Made by a program: the position numbers and the translations under genes. This document shows positions 27,065 to 35,232 of a stretch of 64,000 nt of DNA, in pieces (the stretch's first letter is position 1; each line of letters begins with the position of its first letter). The DNA comes from Bacteroidales bacterium (GTDB lineage Bacteria > Bacteroidota > Bacteroidia > Bacteroidales > JAADGE01), in NCBI GenBank assembly GCA_021108035.1, contig JAIORQ010000068.1, positions 1-64,000 of the forward strand, read 5' to 3'. The notes beneath the pieces are model-generated. The model searched no databases, was not told where the DNA came from, and saw only the letters and a list, made by a program, of their open reading frames with translations.

Positions 27065-27238
27065 ATGAAAACTATATTAAAATCTCCGTTAACAGAATTA
27101 CTATTAGAAATGCTGAAATTATTTTCAAATCCTGTTTCTGATAAGGATTTGCTTGCATTAAAAAAGTTTCTTTTTCAATATTTTGCTGATAAAGCAATTA
27201 ATTCGGAAGAACTTAAAACAATACTTAATAAACAATAA
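27065..27238 (+). CDS. Small helical protein, 57 residues
   Basis: ATG 27065 opens a frame MKTILKSPLTELLLEMLKLF, then SNPVSDKDLLALKKFLFQYF, ending in LNKQ. It is amphipathic and helical, like small antitoxin or addiction-module proteins that accompany PIN or RelE toxins. It converges with the PIN pseudogene instead of preceding it, so pairing is uncertain. A plausible ribosome-binding A/G stretch is present just upstream (aaaaaaataaagt). I do not recognise a family. Confidence 0.45.
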   Translation: MKTILKSPLTELLLEMLKLFSNPVSDKDLLALKKFLFQYFADKAINSEELKTILNKQ

Positions 27239-27305
27239 ACATTTTGTATTATTTGTTAAGGCTTTGCAAAAATGTTCTCTAAACATCCAATTTTTTTCAA
27301 CCGGT

Positions 27306-27620
27306 TTATTCCGAATACTCATTTAATATTTTTTTGAAATCATGAAGCTTCACAATATTAATTTTTGGAAAGTTGATGTTTTTAAGAACATTAAAGTGCT
27401 TATCATTTGTAACCAATAAATCACAATTACTTGCAAAAGCACAATCAACAAATTTATTATCGTCAGGGTCTTCTGTAATAAAATTTGTTTTGTAATAAAT
27501 TATTGTCGGAAATACATTTGAAAGTTCTAATAATGTTCTGATAACTTAATTGGCAGTATCAGGACTGATTTTTTTACTTATAATTTCTTCATATTCTGAT
27601 AATATTTCATTTGTTATATA
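27306..27620 (-). pseudogene. PIN-domain toxin (COG1569-like), broken
   Basis: Reading the minus strand gives ITNEILSEYEEIISKKISPD, an in-frame TAA after DTAN, then VIRTLLELSNVFPTI, FITEDPDDNKFVDCAFAS, CDLLVTNDKHFNVLKNI and a stop. The order of acidic residues (E...EDPDDNKFVDCA...TNDKHF) is that of PIN-family ribonuclease toxins of type II toxin-antitoxin systems. The first ~40 residues, with the N-terminal active-site Asp, are missing: the MITE at 27619 sits at the break. Both the stop and the truncation make it dead. Confidence 0.85.
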
Positions 27621-27845
27621 TAGCCTGCATTATTCATGCGTTTTTTCTTTGTCGGAATTGAGGCGACAAACCTTGAAGCTGTATATTAATACTGCGAAAG
27701 GTTTGCAACGATAAGTCCGGCAAAGAAAAAATGCACCTTTGGTAAAAACTTTAAAAAATCAGTTTTTATTAAAGAGATGCGTAAAAATTTGATAATCTGC
27801 AATATAACTGATTTTTTAAAATTTTTATGAATAATGCAGGTTATA
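27619..27845. mobile_element. 227-bp hairpin MITE (family 1)
   Basis: Terminal repeats tatagcctgcattattcat and atgaataatgcaggttata (19 bp, one mismatch) bound the element. Inside, a 38-bp imperfect inverted repeat (27638-27675 with 27698-27735) forms hairpin 1, and aaaaactttaaaaaatcagt (27744-) with its complement near 27806-27827 forms hairpin 2. There is no ORF. A 54-base internal stretch is identical to window position 1-54, showing a second copy. It truncates the PIN toxin gene. Confidence 0.75.
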
Positions 27846-27888
27846 AATTTTCTGCATAATTTTGTTTATTTATTTGATAAATATACAA

Positions 27889-28602
27889 TTAATATTTTAA
27901 AGATTTCAAAAAAGTTTTCGAAACATCAAATTTCACTACCAAATCGACTGCACTTACAATACAATATTTTTCTTTTTTATTAATTTCTTTAAGGTAATTA
28001 TTGTTTACAACAGTTTGCCTGTTTATTCTTACAAATTGATTATTCCCTAACTTATCATGTAAACGACCTAAATTATATGCAGACAGATATCCTTTACCGT
28101 CTGTAAGTTTAATTTTTGTATAATTCCCTTCGGCGGTTAATGAGAAAATTTCATCATAATTCACATAAATTAATCCGTCTTTAACCGGCAGACTTATTTT
28201 ATCTTTTTTTGGAGATTCATCATTCTCTATCTTATTAAGATATGAAATAATATGATCAATTGTATGATTTAATTCTTTTCTGTTAACCGGTTTAAGAAGA
28301 TAACTGAAAGGATTAAATTTGGCAGCTTCCAGTGCAAACTTTTTATGGGCTGATACATATACAACAGGAAGTGTAGGATGATATTCTCGCAAATTTTCAA
28401 GAATCTCTAAACCATTATAATTCGGCATTTGAATATCAGTGAAAACGGCATCAGGATTTAAAAATGCAATTGAAGATTCTAACTTTCGCGGATCTTGCAG
28501 TGTTTTAATAATCTCAACTTTTCCGGTATCAGTCAGTAAACAGGAAAGAATATCCAAAGCTTCTTCTTCATCGTCTAAAAGAATGACCTTTAATTTGTTC
28601 AT
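27889..28602 (-). CDS. LytTR-family response regulator
   Basis: The receiver domain (about 1-120) shows the acidic pocket LLDDEEEALD, the phospho-acceptor Asp in AVFTDIQMPNYNGLEIL and the Lys switch in FSYLLKPVNRKEL. The LytTR DNA-binding domain (about 140-237) shows ISLPVKDGLIYVNYDEIFSL, EGNYTKIKLTDGKGYLS and FVRINRQTVVNNNYLKEI. It is 237 residues, the usual AlgR/LytR size. Upstream of the LytS-type kinase at 24813 on the same strand, it is its natural partner even though MITE and toxin debris now lie between. Target promoters cannot be inferred. Confidence 0.93.
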   Translation of the reverse strand: MNKLKVILLDDEEEALDILSCLLTDTGKVEIIKTLQDPRKLESSIAFLNPDAVFTDIQMPNYNGLEILENLREYHPTLPVVYVSAHKKFALEAAKFNPFSYLLKPVNRKELNHTIDHIISYLNKIENDESPKKDKISLPVKDGLIYVNYDEIFSLTAEGNYTKIKLTDGKGYLSAYNLGRLHDKLGNNQFVRINRQTVVNNNYLKEINKKEKYCIVSAVDLVVKFDVSKTFLKSLKY

Positions 28603-28925
28603 AAGCCAAAAATAAAAATTATATTGATTAATTCAGTATATTTGTACTATTATTTAACATTAATTAAACTGTAAATCATTCTTTAAAATATTGAATTTCA
28701 GAGAGTTTAGTGTGGCACGGTTCACTTATATAAGTGCATCTAACTTAATACAAAATAATAATAATCAAAAGCATTCGTGCATTAACAGCTTTTAGAAATA
28801 AGGTATTAACTGAATTTGTGATTCTTTGGGCTTTTATGCCTTTGCGGCAATATTATAAACTTATTTATTCAAAAATATTTCATAAAAAATCATAAAATCT
28901 GCGTCTGTTTTAAATTTATACTCAC
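28603..28925. other. Intergenic region between divergent genes
   Basis: 323 bases without a gene. A plus-strand -7-like TATATTTG lies at 28637-28644, giving a leader of about 270 bases for the gene at 28926. A perfect 14-base palindrome (cacttatataagtg, 28723-28736) lies in that leader and may be an operator. Nothing else is evident. Confidence 0.5.
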
Positions 28926-31496
28926 ATGAACAACATATACAACAAAACCTTTGACGAGAAAGATAAATTGTTAAGTCAACAATCCGAAAAGGAAGATTCT
29001 TTCAGCATATTACAGCATATCATTGAAAACGGAAAAGTTGTTTATTTATATCCGGATTTCAATTTTGAGGCTTTTGCAAGTTCCGTAAAATTATATTTGC
29101 ACAATGAGTTAAAACAAGAGACTAACAGTCAGAATATTAACGACACCATAATTGAGATCAAATACTTCTCACCTGAAAGCATTGCAAACAAATTGAATGT
29201 TGCTTCTAAATTCAAACTTCTGCTTTTGCAATATGAAAATTTATTATATTTTAATATTGATTTGTCTGAAACAACTGACAATCCTGAAGAAAAACCTTCA
29301 AAAATCAGCTTATCATCTTTTTTAAATGACTCTTATAAAAAGGAACTGTCTGTTTTTATATATGAAAAAATTTATTCAAACTACAGTAAGAAAAATCCTG
29401 AAAAAAAATTAGATTTTAACAACATATTTATTGAAGAAACACACCTAAACGAAAGATTATTTATTCATAATATAACCGAAAAAGAAACTGTACTCTGCAA
29501 GCTGAATATTTCTTCTTTTAAAAGTGATGACACAAATAAATTTAAAGATATTGAAAATTCATCTTTCATAGTAAGCGATTCTGACATTTGTGCAGTTGCT
29601 TTCAATAAAAAAGGTGAGTTACTTTATTTTGAATCATTAAGTCAAAAATTTAACATTACAAAACGAATAGGAAAAAACGCAATAAATTACGGAACAATTA
29701 CTTGGTATCCCAAGAGAAGTAACTCTGCTCTCTTTAATGATCTGAAAAACATTCAAGATTTTATCGGAAATTCAAGAATAAGAGAAGTTGCCCGTTTGTG
29801 CTGTATAAACGAAGATTACAGTACCGCTGAAAACTTTTTCCTGTTATTATCAGAAAAAGAAAAAAATCCGTTTAACCTACTTTCACTCTTATTTATAAAA
29901 AGCAAAAAAAATCAAGATTCAGTTGAAAAATATATTTCAGAAATTGATTTTAGACAGATGATAAGTGAAATACTGAATACCGAAGATTCTGAACGCAGAA
30001 TATTGGAATTATTTGAAAATTGGGATATAGACTATAATGATAAAATAACTTTTCTGCAACTTTTTGCCGGCAATGCTGATAATGCTGAAGAAAAGGAAAA
30101 GATATTGCCTTTTTATGAAAATATCAGAACTGAATTTAAAAAGAAAAACAAAGATATTATCAATCAAACAGTTTTTGATATTAACTATTCGGAATTCTTA
30201 ATAAACTCCGGTTACAAAAGAAAAGCTGTTCGAATTTTAAAAAAGCTTTTAAAGAAATTGCCAGATGAAACTGTTTCAGACCTTCTGCCTTCAAAAACTC
30301 TGAATTTAACCGGCAATAAAAGCGGACAACTTCTGAAAATTACAATATTTGATTTAATTACAAAAGCTAAAGGGCAGGAAGACTCTGCCGAGGAGATACA
30401 AAAAACCGTACAATTACAACCTTTAAACTTTGAAAGATTAAATAATTTGGCTGCTTCAAGAGATAAAGATTTGAAAAAAAAGGCAGCAGATATAATAACA
30501 ATTCTTAACAAAGACGGATTGTTTGGCAATACTCTGTTAAATTATAACTCAAACTATAATAGTCTTCCGGAAAAAATAATTAATAATACCGTCAGACATC
30601 CGGCAACACTAAAAAAAGGCAGCTTTTATTCTGTTCAAAAGTGGTTATCAAAAATGAAAGAGGACGATTACTCGAATGTAATTAACTATTCTGAAAAAAT
30701 TACAAATAAGAATTATAAGGATTTATTTGAATTGCTTGAAAACATTAGAGATATTTTCAATATTAACGATATAGAATATTTTGTTTCCAAAGGAGAAAGA
30801 TCAATCGGTATTATCGGATACGAAGGAAATCCTCCTTTTGTGGTTTTCGGGCATAATCATCTTAATGAAAATTCCGATTTATATCTGAATATGAACGAAT
30901 TGCAATTTATTATCGCATCAGAATTTGCTCATATATATTTTAAACATTCTAAAATAACTTCTCAAGATGTTTGGAGAGGTGTGGCAGATAAAGGTTCATT
31001 TTTAATTGATGCTCTTTTGGCTGTTGTTCCGGCAGCAGGTATTGTCGGCAAATCAATTAAAAATCTTCAGAAACTCAGCGGACTGACAAAAATTATCAGA
31101 ACATCAAATCAAGTTGTTTCAAATGTAAAAAACGCATACGATGCAGCATTAAAAGTAACAGATTTTTATCGAAAAAAGATTAAAACTTCTTCAAAGAATG
31201 AAAAAGAACAAAAATTATTAGCAGCTTCAAGGCTTATGCAATTTACTGCAGACAGAGCAGGTATGGCTGTTTCAGGAAACTTAAAATCTGCTGTAAGGTC
31301 GATCTTTATAACCGGTAAATATAATTTCGGATTGTTTGATGAAGCAAAAAATACATCTTTAAAAGAATTGATCTTAAAAGAAAATAACGACGGATCGTTT
31401 AAAAATCAAGAACTTGCTGTCAGATTAGCAAATCTGTTTTCTTTTTATATTTCTGATGATTATCAACAAATCAGAAAGATGCTTACAGAAAAATAA
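28926..31496 (+). CDS. 856-residue cytoplasmic protein with degenerate M48-like peptidase domain
   Basis: I do not recognise the full-length family. There is no signal peptide. The N-terminal ~300 residues are mixed alpha/beta. The middle (about 290-560) is helical and TPR/HEAT-like (SEKEKNPFNLLSLLFIKS, LKKLLKKLPDETVSDL, ERLNNLAASRDKDLKKKAAD). Near residue 655-670 the stretch FIIASEFAHIYFKHSKIT mimics the zinc-binding helix of M48 peptidases (HExxH...H), but the first His is Ser (SEFAH), so the metal site is incomplete. A hydrophobic loop (about 695-715) and VKNAYDAALKVTDFYRKKIK follow, then GRAGMAVSG-like DRAGMAVSGNLKSAVRSIF, which also occurs in M48 proteins (ADRxA). It is probably a non-catalytic relative. 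Confidence 0.6.
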   Translation: MNNIYNKTFDEKDKLLSQQSEKEDSFSILQHIIENGKVVYLYPDFNFEAFASSVKLYLHNELKQETNSQNINDTIIEIKYFSPESIANKLNVASKFKLLLLQYENLLYFNIDLSETTDNPEEKPSKISLSSFLNDSYKKELSVFIYEKIYSNYSKKNPEKKLDFNNIFIEETHLNERLFIHNITEKETVLCKLNISSFKSDDTNKFKDIENSSFIVSDSDICAVAFNKKGELLYFESLSQKFNITKRIGKNAINYGTITWYPKRSNSALFNDLKNIQDFIGNSRIREVARLCCINEDYSTAENFFLLLSEKEKNPFNLLSLLFIKSKKNQDSVEKYISEIDFRQMISEILNTEDSERRILELFENWDIDYNDKITFLQLFAGNADNAEEKEKILPFYENIRTEFKKKNKDIINQTVFDINYSEFLINSGYKRKAVRILKKLLKKLPDETVSDLLPSKTLNLTGNKSGQLLKITIFDLITKAKGQEDSAEEIQKTVQLQPLNFERLNNLAASRDKDLKKKAADIITILNKDGLFGNTLLNYNSNYNSLPEKIINNTVRHPATLKKGSFYSVQKWLSKMKEDDYSNVINYSEKITNKNYKDLFELLENIRDIFNINDIEYFVSKGERSIGIIGYEGNPPFVVFGHNHLNENSDLYLNMNELQFIIASEFAHIYFKHSKITSQDVWRGVADKGSFLIDALLAVVPAAGIVGKSIKNLQKLSGLTKIIRTSNQVVSNVKNAYDAALKVTDFYRKKIKTSSKNEKEQKLLAASRLMQFTADRAGMAVSGNLKSAVRSIFITGKYNFGLFDEAKNTSLKELILKENNDGSFKNQELAVRLANLFSFYISDDYQQIRKMLTEK

Positions 31497-31693
31497 ACCT
31501 CCGGACGTTTTAACTCCGGAGCGTTTATTAAGCAAAAAAAGCCGGCAATACCCACATAAAATTTTCAAAAAATCGCAAACCGGCAACTGCAGAAATACAA
31601 CAGCATTTTTTTATTAACATAAAAACGAATATTTTTGTAAAAAAAGACAGTTCTTTTACATAATGAATTATCAGGCAAGCTAAAGACAATTTA
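31497..31693. other. Non-coding stretch with two inverted repeats
   Basis: Directly after the stop at 31496, ctccgg...ccggag (about 31499-31521) forms a terminator-like hairpin followed by a short T-rich run. A second pair (gccgg at 31541 with ccggc near 31580) brackets an A/T-rich stretch. No coding sequence for the missing front part of the RHS gene at 31694 is visible here. Confidence 0.45.
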
Positions 31694-32980
31694 GTGTACA
31701 TATCAGCTGAAGGAGAGCATATAATCGGATACAACGGTTTAGAAGTTAATAAAACCATTGTTAGAGATGACAATTTTAATTTCACCGGAGCATTACCCTC
31801 ACAAAGTGTTAAGTACTATTACAACCCAAATGTTGATGAAATAATTGCATATCGCGAAATTGACCGCAAACACTACGAATTAAAAGACCACCTCGGCAAT
31901 GTACGCGTAACCCTGAGCGACCGCAAAAGTGCAATTAGCAACCTTGGCATAATTAACGATGCCGTAATAAGAGCCGTAAACAACTATTACCCCTTCGGTA
32001 TGTTGCAACCGGAAAGATGTGCCAACACTAACGGAGAGTATCGTTACGGCTTCCAAGGGCAAGAGATGGACACAGAAATGCACGGTGAAGAAAAAGGAAA
32101 AGAGACCTATAACTACAAATACCGTATTCATGACCCGAGGTTGGGCAGGTTCTTGAGTATTGACCCGCTTGTTGCTGATTATCCTTGGAATTCGCCTTAT
32201 GCGTTTAGTGAGAATAGGGTGATTGATGGTATTGATTTGGAAGGGTTGGAGTATTACAACAAAACAGCAAGTATTGGAACTGGTTCTCATGGATTTAGTG
32301 GAAATAAACTTAATAGTTATGTTAAAATTAGTGATTTACATAAACCTACTCAAGAATTTTTCAATGATTTATTAGATGATTCTAATCTAAATAGAGGTGA
32401 CAATAAATATTATGTATCAGATATAAGTTGGCATCCAGATTTTGAAAAAACGAAAAGAGAGATAAGATTTACAGGGAAATGGCATTTTGGCAGAGCAAAT
32501 ATCAACCATGGTGCTTCAAAGGGTGTAAAAGCTGGTGTTGGTGTTGCTGTGGTATTAGTAATGGCAGCTGAAATTGTTAACGGAGTAGATAAAGCTAATA
32601 TAAATAAAGACTTTAAAATGCTTAAAAAACAAGGTGGAGATTTACAAAACTCAATAACACTTGTAAATAATGCGAATTCAATGGGACTTATACCACTCCA
32701 ATTCAGAAGTATTCAGGGTAAGCTAGATTTAGTAAATTATATTTTTAACACAGTAGATGAAAATAACTATGGGGATGATAATTTAGCAGTTTTAGGTAAA
32801 TGGTTATATGATAATAGAGAGACGATAATAGATGGCAAGTTCCTCCCTAAATCTATTCATAATAGTAGTGTTGAAGAATCTGATTATCCCTTAAAGAATG
32901 ACTTATTTTGGTCAAGACAAAATGAAGATTACTATAAAGAATCGAATACTCCTGATTTAAAAGAAATTGATATTGATTAA
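31694..32980 (+). CDS. RHS-repeat core and C-terminal tip, N-terminally truncated
   Basis: The frame opens at GTG 31694 in the middle of an RHS core. Visible are YELKDHLGNVRVTLSDRKS, NNYYPFGMLQPERC, YRYGFQGQEMD and the conserved core end YRIHDPRLGRFLSIDPL followed by YPWNSPYAFSENRVIDGIDL. After the boundary motif comes a ~230-residue variable tip beginning LEGLEYYN, with one hydrophobic segment (VKAGVGVAVVLVMAAEIV). RHS proteins are long shell-forming carriers whose tip is a toxin. The hundreds of residues that should precede the core, and any signal peptide, are missing, so this is an orphan or dead cassette. The tip matches no toxin family I know. A MORN-like lipoprotein follows at once. 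Confidence 0.8.
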   Translation: MYISAEGEHIIGYNGLEVNKTIVRDDNFNFTGALPSQSVKYYYNPNVDEIIAYREIDRKHYELKDHLGNVRVTLSDRKSAISNLGIINDAVIRAVNNYYPFGMLQPERCANTNGEYRYGFQGQEMDTEMHGEEKGKETYNYKYRIHDPRLGRFLSIDPLVADYPWNSPYAFSENRVIDGIDLEGLEYYNKTASIGTGSHGFSGNKLNSYVKISDLHKPTQEFFNDLLDDSNLNRGDNKYYVSDISWHPDFEKTKREIRFTGKWHFGRANINHGASKGVKAGVGVAVVLVMAAEIVNGVDKANINKDFKMLKKQGGDLQNSITLVNNANSMGLIPLQFRSIQGKLDLVNYIFNTVDENNYGDDNLAVLGKWLYDNRETIIDGKFLPKSIHNSSVEESDYPLKNDLFWSRQNEDYYKESNTPDLKEIDID

Positions 32981-32984
32981 GGTT

Positions 32985-33569
32985 ATGAAACAATATATTT
33001 TAATATTCAGTTTATCCTTGATATTTGGATGTAATATTTTTACTGTAGAAAGGAGTGATTACAGGCGAAGTGGAAAAATTAAACAAAGATGTAATTATAT
33101 TGCAGGAACAAGTATTAAGCATGGTAAGTGTGTCGTTTTTACAGTGGATGGTGATACTCTTAATCTATTAAATTACAAAAATAATAAATTACATGGTCTA
33201 CAATATACTTTTTATGATAATCATAATCTTTTTTCACAAATAAATTTTAAAAATGGAATGTCTCATGGGATAAAAAAAGTATTTTATGAAAATGGAGTAT
33301 TAGAGTATAAAGTAGAATTTAAAAAGGGATTATTATGGAATGTTTTTATACAAAATGATATAACAGGAAAAATATTACCTAAGAATAAATTTATAAACGG
33401 AAATGGATACATTTGTTTATATTCTGATAAAGGGGAATTATATGAGCACGGAAATGTAATAAATGGGAAAGCACATGGCTGGTGGACTACAATAACAAGT
33501 GGCGGAAATGTTGATTCTTCTTTCTATGAAAACGGAATATGGGATGGATTAGAAATTGATTTGTTTTAA
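32985..33569 (+). CDS. MORN/YwqK-like lipoprotein next to the RHS tip
   Basis: ATG 32985, five bases after the RHS stop, gives a lipoprotein signal (MKQYILIFSLSLIFG then Cys); an earlier start would overlap the RHS end. The mature chain has MORN/YwqK-type repeats: YKNNKLHGLQYTFYDN, FKNGMSHGIKKVFYENGVLE, YEHGNVINGKAHGWW and YENGIWDGLEI. YwqK-like proteins are often annotated as antitoxin-like partners in polymorphic toxin loci. Position directly behind the RHS tip, on the same transcript, suggests an immunity role, but that is inferred from context alone. Confidence 0.7.
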   Translation: MKQYILIFSLSLIFGCNIFTVERSDYRRSGKIKQRCNYIAGTSIKHGKCVVFTVDGDTLNLLNYKNNKLHGLQYTFYDNHNLFSQINFKNGMSHGIKKVFYENGVLEYKVEFKKGLLWNVFIQNDITGKILPKNKFINGNGYICLYSDKGELYEHGNVINGKAHGWWTTITSGGNVDSSFYENGIWDGLEIDLF

Positions 33570-33585
33570 ATTGTATAACTCTTTG

Positions 33586-33645
33586 CTAAGCGAAGAATAA
33601 AATAAAAGTAGGGTGCTAAGCGTAGTTTTTTTCAACTACGCTTTT
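33586..33645. repeat. TA-island repeat R, copy 1, containing a hairpin terminator
   Basis: It shares the run gcgaagaataaaataaaagt followed by agggtgctaagcgta with 34538-34595. The end (gcgtagtttttttcaactacgc then tttt) is a rho-independent terminator for the RHS-lipoprotein pair. Confidence 0.75.
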
Positions 33646-33962
33646 ACATATTTGTAGTTTTTAACTACATAAATGTGAAGCATTTACACAAAACCCGAAC
33701 TGTAATGTAAGCCGGCTGTTTAATATAATACCAAATTATAAGACACTTTTTTAAATGATTATTGTATTTGAATATTGATTATTTTATAACCGGGCTTTGC
33801 GGTTTTTATCGGGGGTTGCTTGGGTGTTTTATAATTTTGATTATGTTATAACAGCTTTGAGGTGATGTGTTTGTGCAAGTTATTTATTTAATCTTCTATT
33901 TGTCCAATAAGTATTTTAAGTTCTTTATCTGAAATTGTATCTTTTTCAGAGTAACAAGTACA
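33646..33962. other. Gene-free region left of the orphan antitoxin
   Basis: 317 bases. Minus strand 33891-33958 can be read as SEKDTISDKELKILIGQIED followed by a stop, perhaps the end of a lost toxin partner of the gene at 33963, but there is no start and the frame is not that of the antitoxin. Nothing else is seen. Confidence 0.35.
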
Positions 33963-34193
33963 TTATAGCTCATTCAAAAAATCTTTGGCTGTTTGTAATT
34001 TAATCTTTCCTTCACTGTGAAGTTTTGACTCAATTAAAGCTTCTTTAAGACCTTCGAGAATTTCTTCTTTCGTAGGTTCAGGTTCTTCAAAGTCAAAATC
34101 TTTAAATTTGCTTTTCATTATCTCCCAATCTTTTATTGGAATAAAAACACCGGTATATTTTCCTGTATTATCTGTCAGATATTGTAATCTCAT
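33963..34193 (-). CDS. Orphan type II antitoxin-like protein
   Basis: A 76-residue protein: MRLQYLTDNTGKYTGVFIPI then KDWEIMKSKFKDF, and a helical acidic C-terminus (PEPTKEEILEGLKEALIES, LQTAKDFLNEL). This matches the small Phd-like antitoxins common in Bacteroidota, with a beta N-terminus for DNA binding and a toxin-wrapping C-terminal helix (a family judgment from pattern). A toxin gene should follow on the minus strand, but only a stop-ended fragment is found at 33891-33958. The antitoxin therefore looks orphaned. Confidence 0.65.
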   Translation of the reverse strand: MRLQYLTDNTGKYTGVFIPIKDWEIMKSKFKDFDFEEPEPTKEEILEGLKEALIESKLHSEGKIKLQTAKDFLNEL

Positions 34194-34205
34194 AGAATAT
34201 TTTAT

Positions 34206-34368
34206 TTAAAAAGTATAAGTCTGTTTTGCTTGAAAATCACGAATTAATGCATCAATAACCATAAACATTTGATTTTTATTGTCCTCCGGCATTTTTCCAA
34301 AGTTCATTTTGTGAAAAACCATTATTTTTTATGAGTGTTGTTATTTGTTCTCCCGATGTCATATTCAT
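34206..34368 (-). pseudogene. HTH antitoxin relic with a frameshift
   Basis: Minus-strand frame 1 reads MNMTSGEQITTLIKNNGFSQ then NELWKNAGGQ and a stop. The next frame reads MPEDNKNQMFMVIDALIRDF then QAKQTYTF and a stop. The first piece is the start of an XRE-like helix-turn-helix, and the second is the usual C-terminal helix of such Bacteroidota regulators (ending FQAKQxY). About 40 residues of the helix-turn-helix are missing between them and the frames differ by one base. Confidence 0.6.
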
Positions 34369-34537
34369 CAGTAATAAGTCATAAATAATAGGGTATTGCA
34401 AAGATAAGTGATAAAAATATCAAAAACAAATCAAAAAATGCCTCTCAATCCTAAAAGTCCTAAACCACTATGGCATAATCCCCAATAAAAGACAACCAAA
34501 TAAACTGTCCCTTCTACAACGATAAAACCCTGCTAAT

Positions 34538-34640
34538 GCGAAGAATAAAATAAAAGTAGGGTGCTAAGCGTAATTTTTTTCAACTACGCTTTTTCATTAT
34601 TGACAATTTCCGTATTCGGTCGGCTTCCGAAATAATCGGA
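34538..34640. repeat. TA-island repeat R, copy 2, with hairpin terminator
   Basis: The first 57 bases match copy 1 at 33590-33645 nearly exactly, including the hairpin gcgtaatttttttcaactacgc. Homology to copy 3 (35483-35560) continues past the hairpin (gacaatttccg... / gacagtttccg...). The rest, 34369-34537, has no gene. Confidence 0.7.
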
Positions 34641-34660
34641 ACAAGTCTTGCTGCTGTTGT

Positions 34661-34703
34661 TCTGTCATAACCGCCGTCATTTTATCATAATTGTTGTTTT
34701 ATC
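34661..34703. repeat. Repeat S, copy 1, left part (split by the MITE)
   Basis: It matches 36251-36293 (tctgtcataaccgccgtcat then tttatcataattgttgtttta). The matching right part continues at 35160-35191 after the MITE and one target duplication. Confidence 0.8.
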
Positions 34704-35151
34704 GGCTAAATTTCTTTTTGAGGTGCTGTGAAAAATACATTCCAGTCCCATTAGGGACTAAATATTGGTAAAAAAAAACAATTCGTTTACCCTCCGTGCC
34801 GTTAGGTACGGTATATAACATACACTTACAAAACCGGATTTTAAGACAAAAAATATTTTTTAAATTAATATCCCGTACCTAACGGCACGGCAACCAATCA
34901 AGCTTAAACTTTTTTACCAATATGGTAATTGCTGTTGCAATTAATCTAACGGGACAAGCTTATATAAAATTAACCATAATAAAACTTTATTACCTTATTG
35001 ATATTTCTTGTGTTATTCATTTATATCTGAAGACAGTATAAAAAGAATCTATCCTATCACCAAAGAGTATATATGTCTGAATAATTGAACTCATACTTTC
35101 ACTCTAAAATGTGCAACTATTTTTCACAGCACCTCAAAAAGAAATTTAGCC
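34704..35151. mobile_element. 448-bp MITE with 34-bp perfect terminal inverted repeats
   Basis: The ends begin ggctaaatttctttttgagg and are identical inverted over 34 bp. An 8-bp direct repeat gttttatc (34696-34703 and 35152-35159) flanks the element as a target duplication. Two internal inverted copies of ggtaaaaaa ... ccgtgccgttaggtacgg (about 34768-34811 and 34869-34924) add further hairpins. There is no ORF. An 8-bp duplication suits families such as IS1595, IS66 or IS256, but no transposase is in the window. Confidence 0.9.
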
Positions 35152-35159
35152 GTTTTATC

Positions 35160-35191
35160 TCAATCGACCTGTCATTTTTATCGTTTTATTA
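35160..35191. repeat. Repeat S, copy 1, right part
   Basis: It continues repeat S after the MITE and matches 36294-36327 (caatcgacctgtcattttta then tcgttttattat). Joined to 34661-34703 with one target copy it restores the same spacing as copy 2. Confidence 0.8.
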
Positions 35192-35201
35192 TTTTTTGTC
35201 G

Positions 35202-35209
35202 TATTTTTG
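35202..35209 (+). promoter_or_regulatory. -7 promoter element TATTTTTG
   Basis: It matches TAnnTTTG 24 bases before the ATG at 35233, suggesting a leader of about 15 bases for the antitoxin gene. Confidence 0.5.
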
Positions 35210-35232
35210 CAGTATAACCAAATTTAAATATT

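Noticed and set aside
31528-31785. A minus-strand frame upstream of the RHS fragment.
   Set aside because: It overlaps the RHS core on the other strand, spans inverted repeats and lacks any coding signature.
33583-33660. Tandem-looking repeats near 33.6 and 34.5 kb taken as a CRISPR array.
   Set aside because: Copies are about 950 bp apart, with terminator structure and no regular spacers or cas genes.
34790-34890. GTTAGGT and ACCTAAC pairs inside the MITE look like integron attC cores (GTTRRRY / RYYYAAC).
   Set aside because: The order is inside-out compared with a real attC site, and both lie within the MITE's own internal inverted repeats, which explains them.
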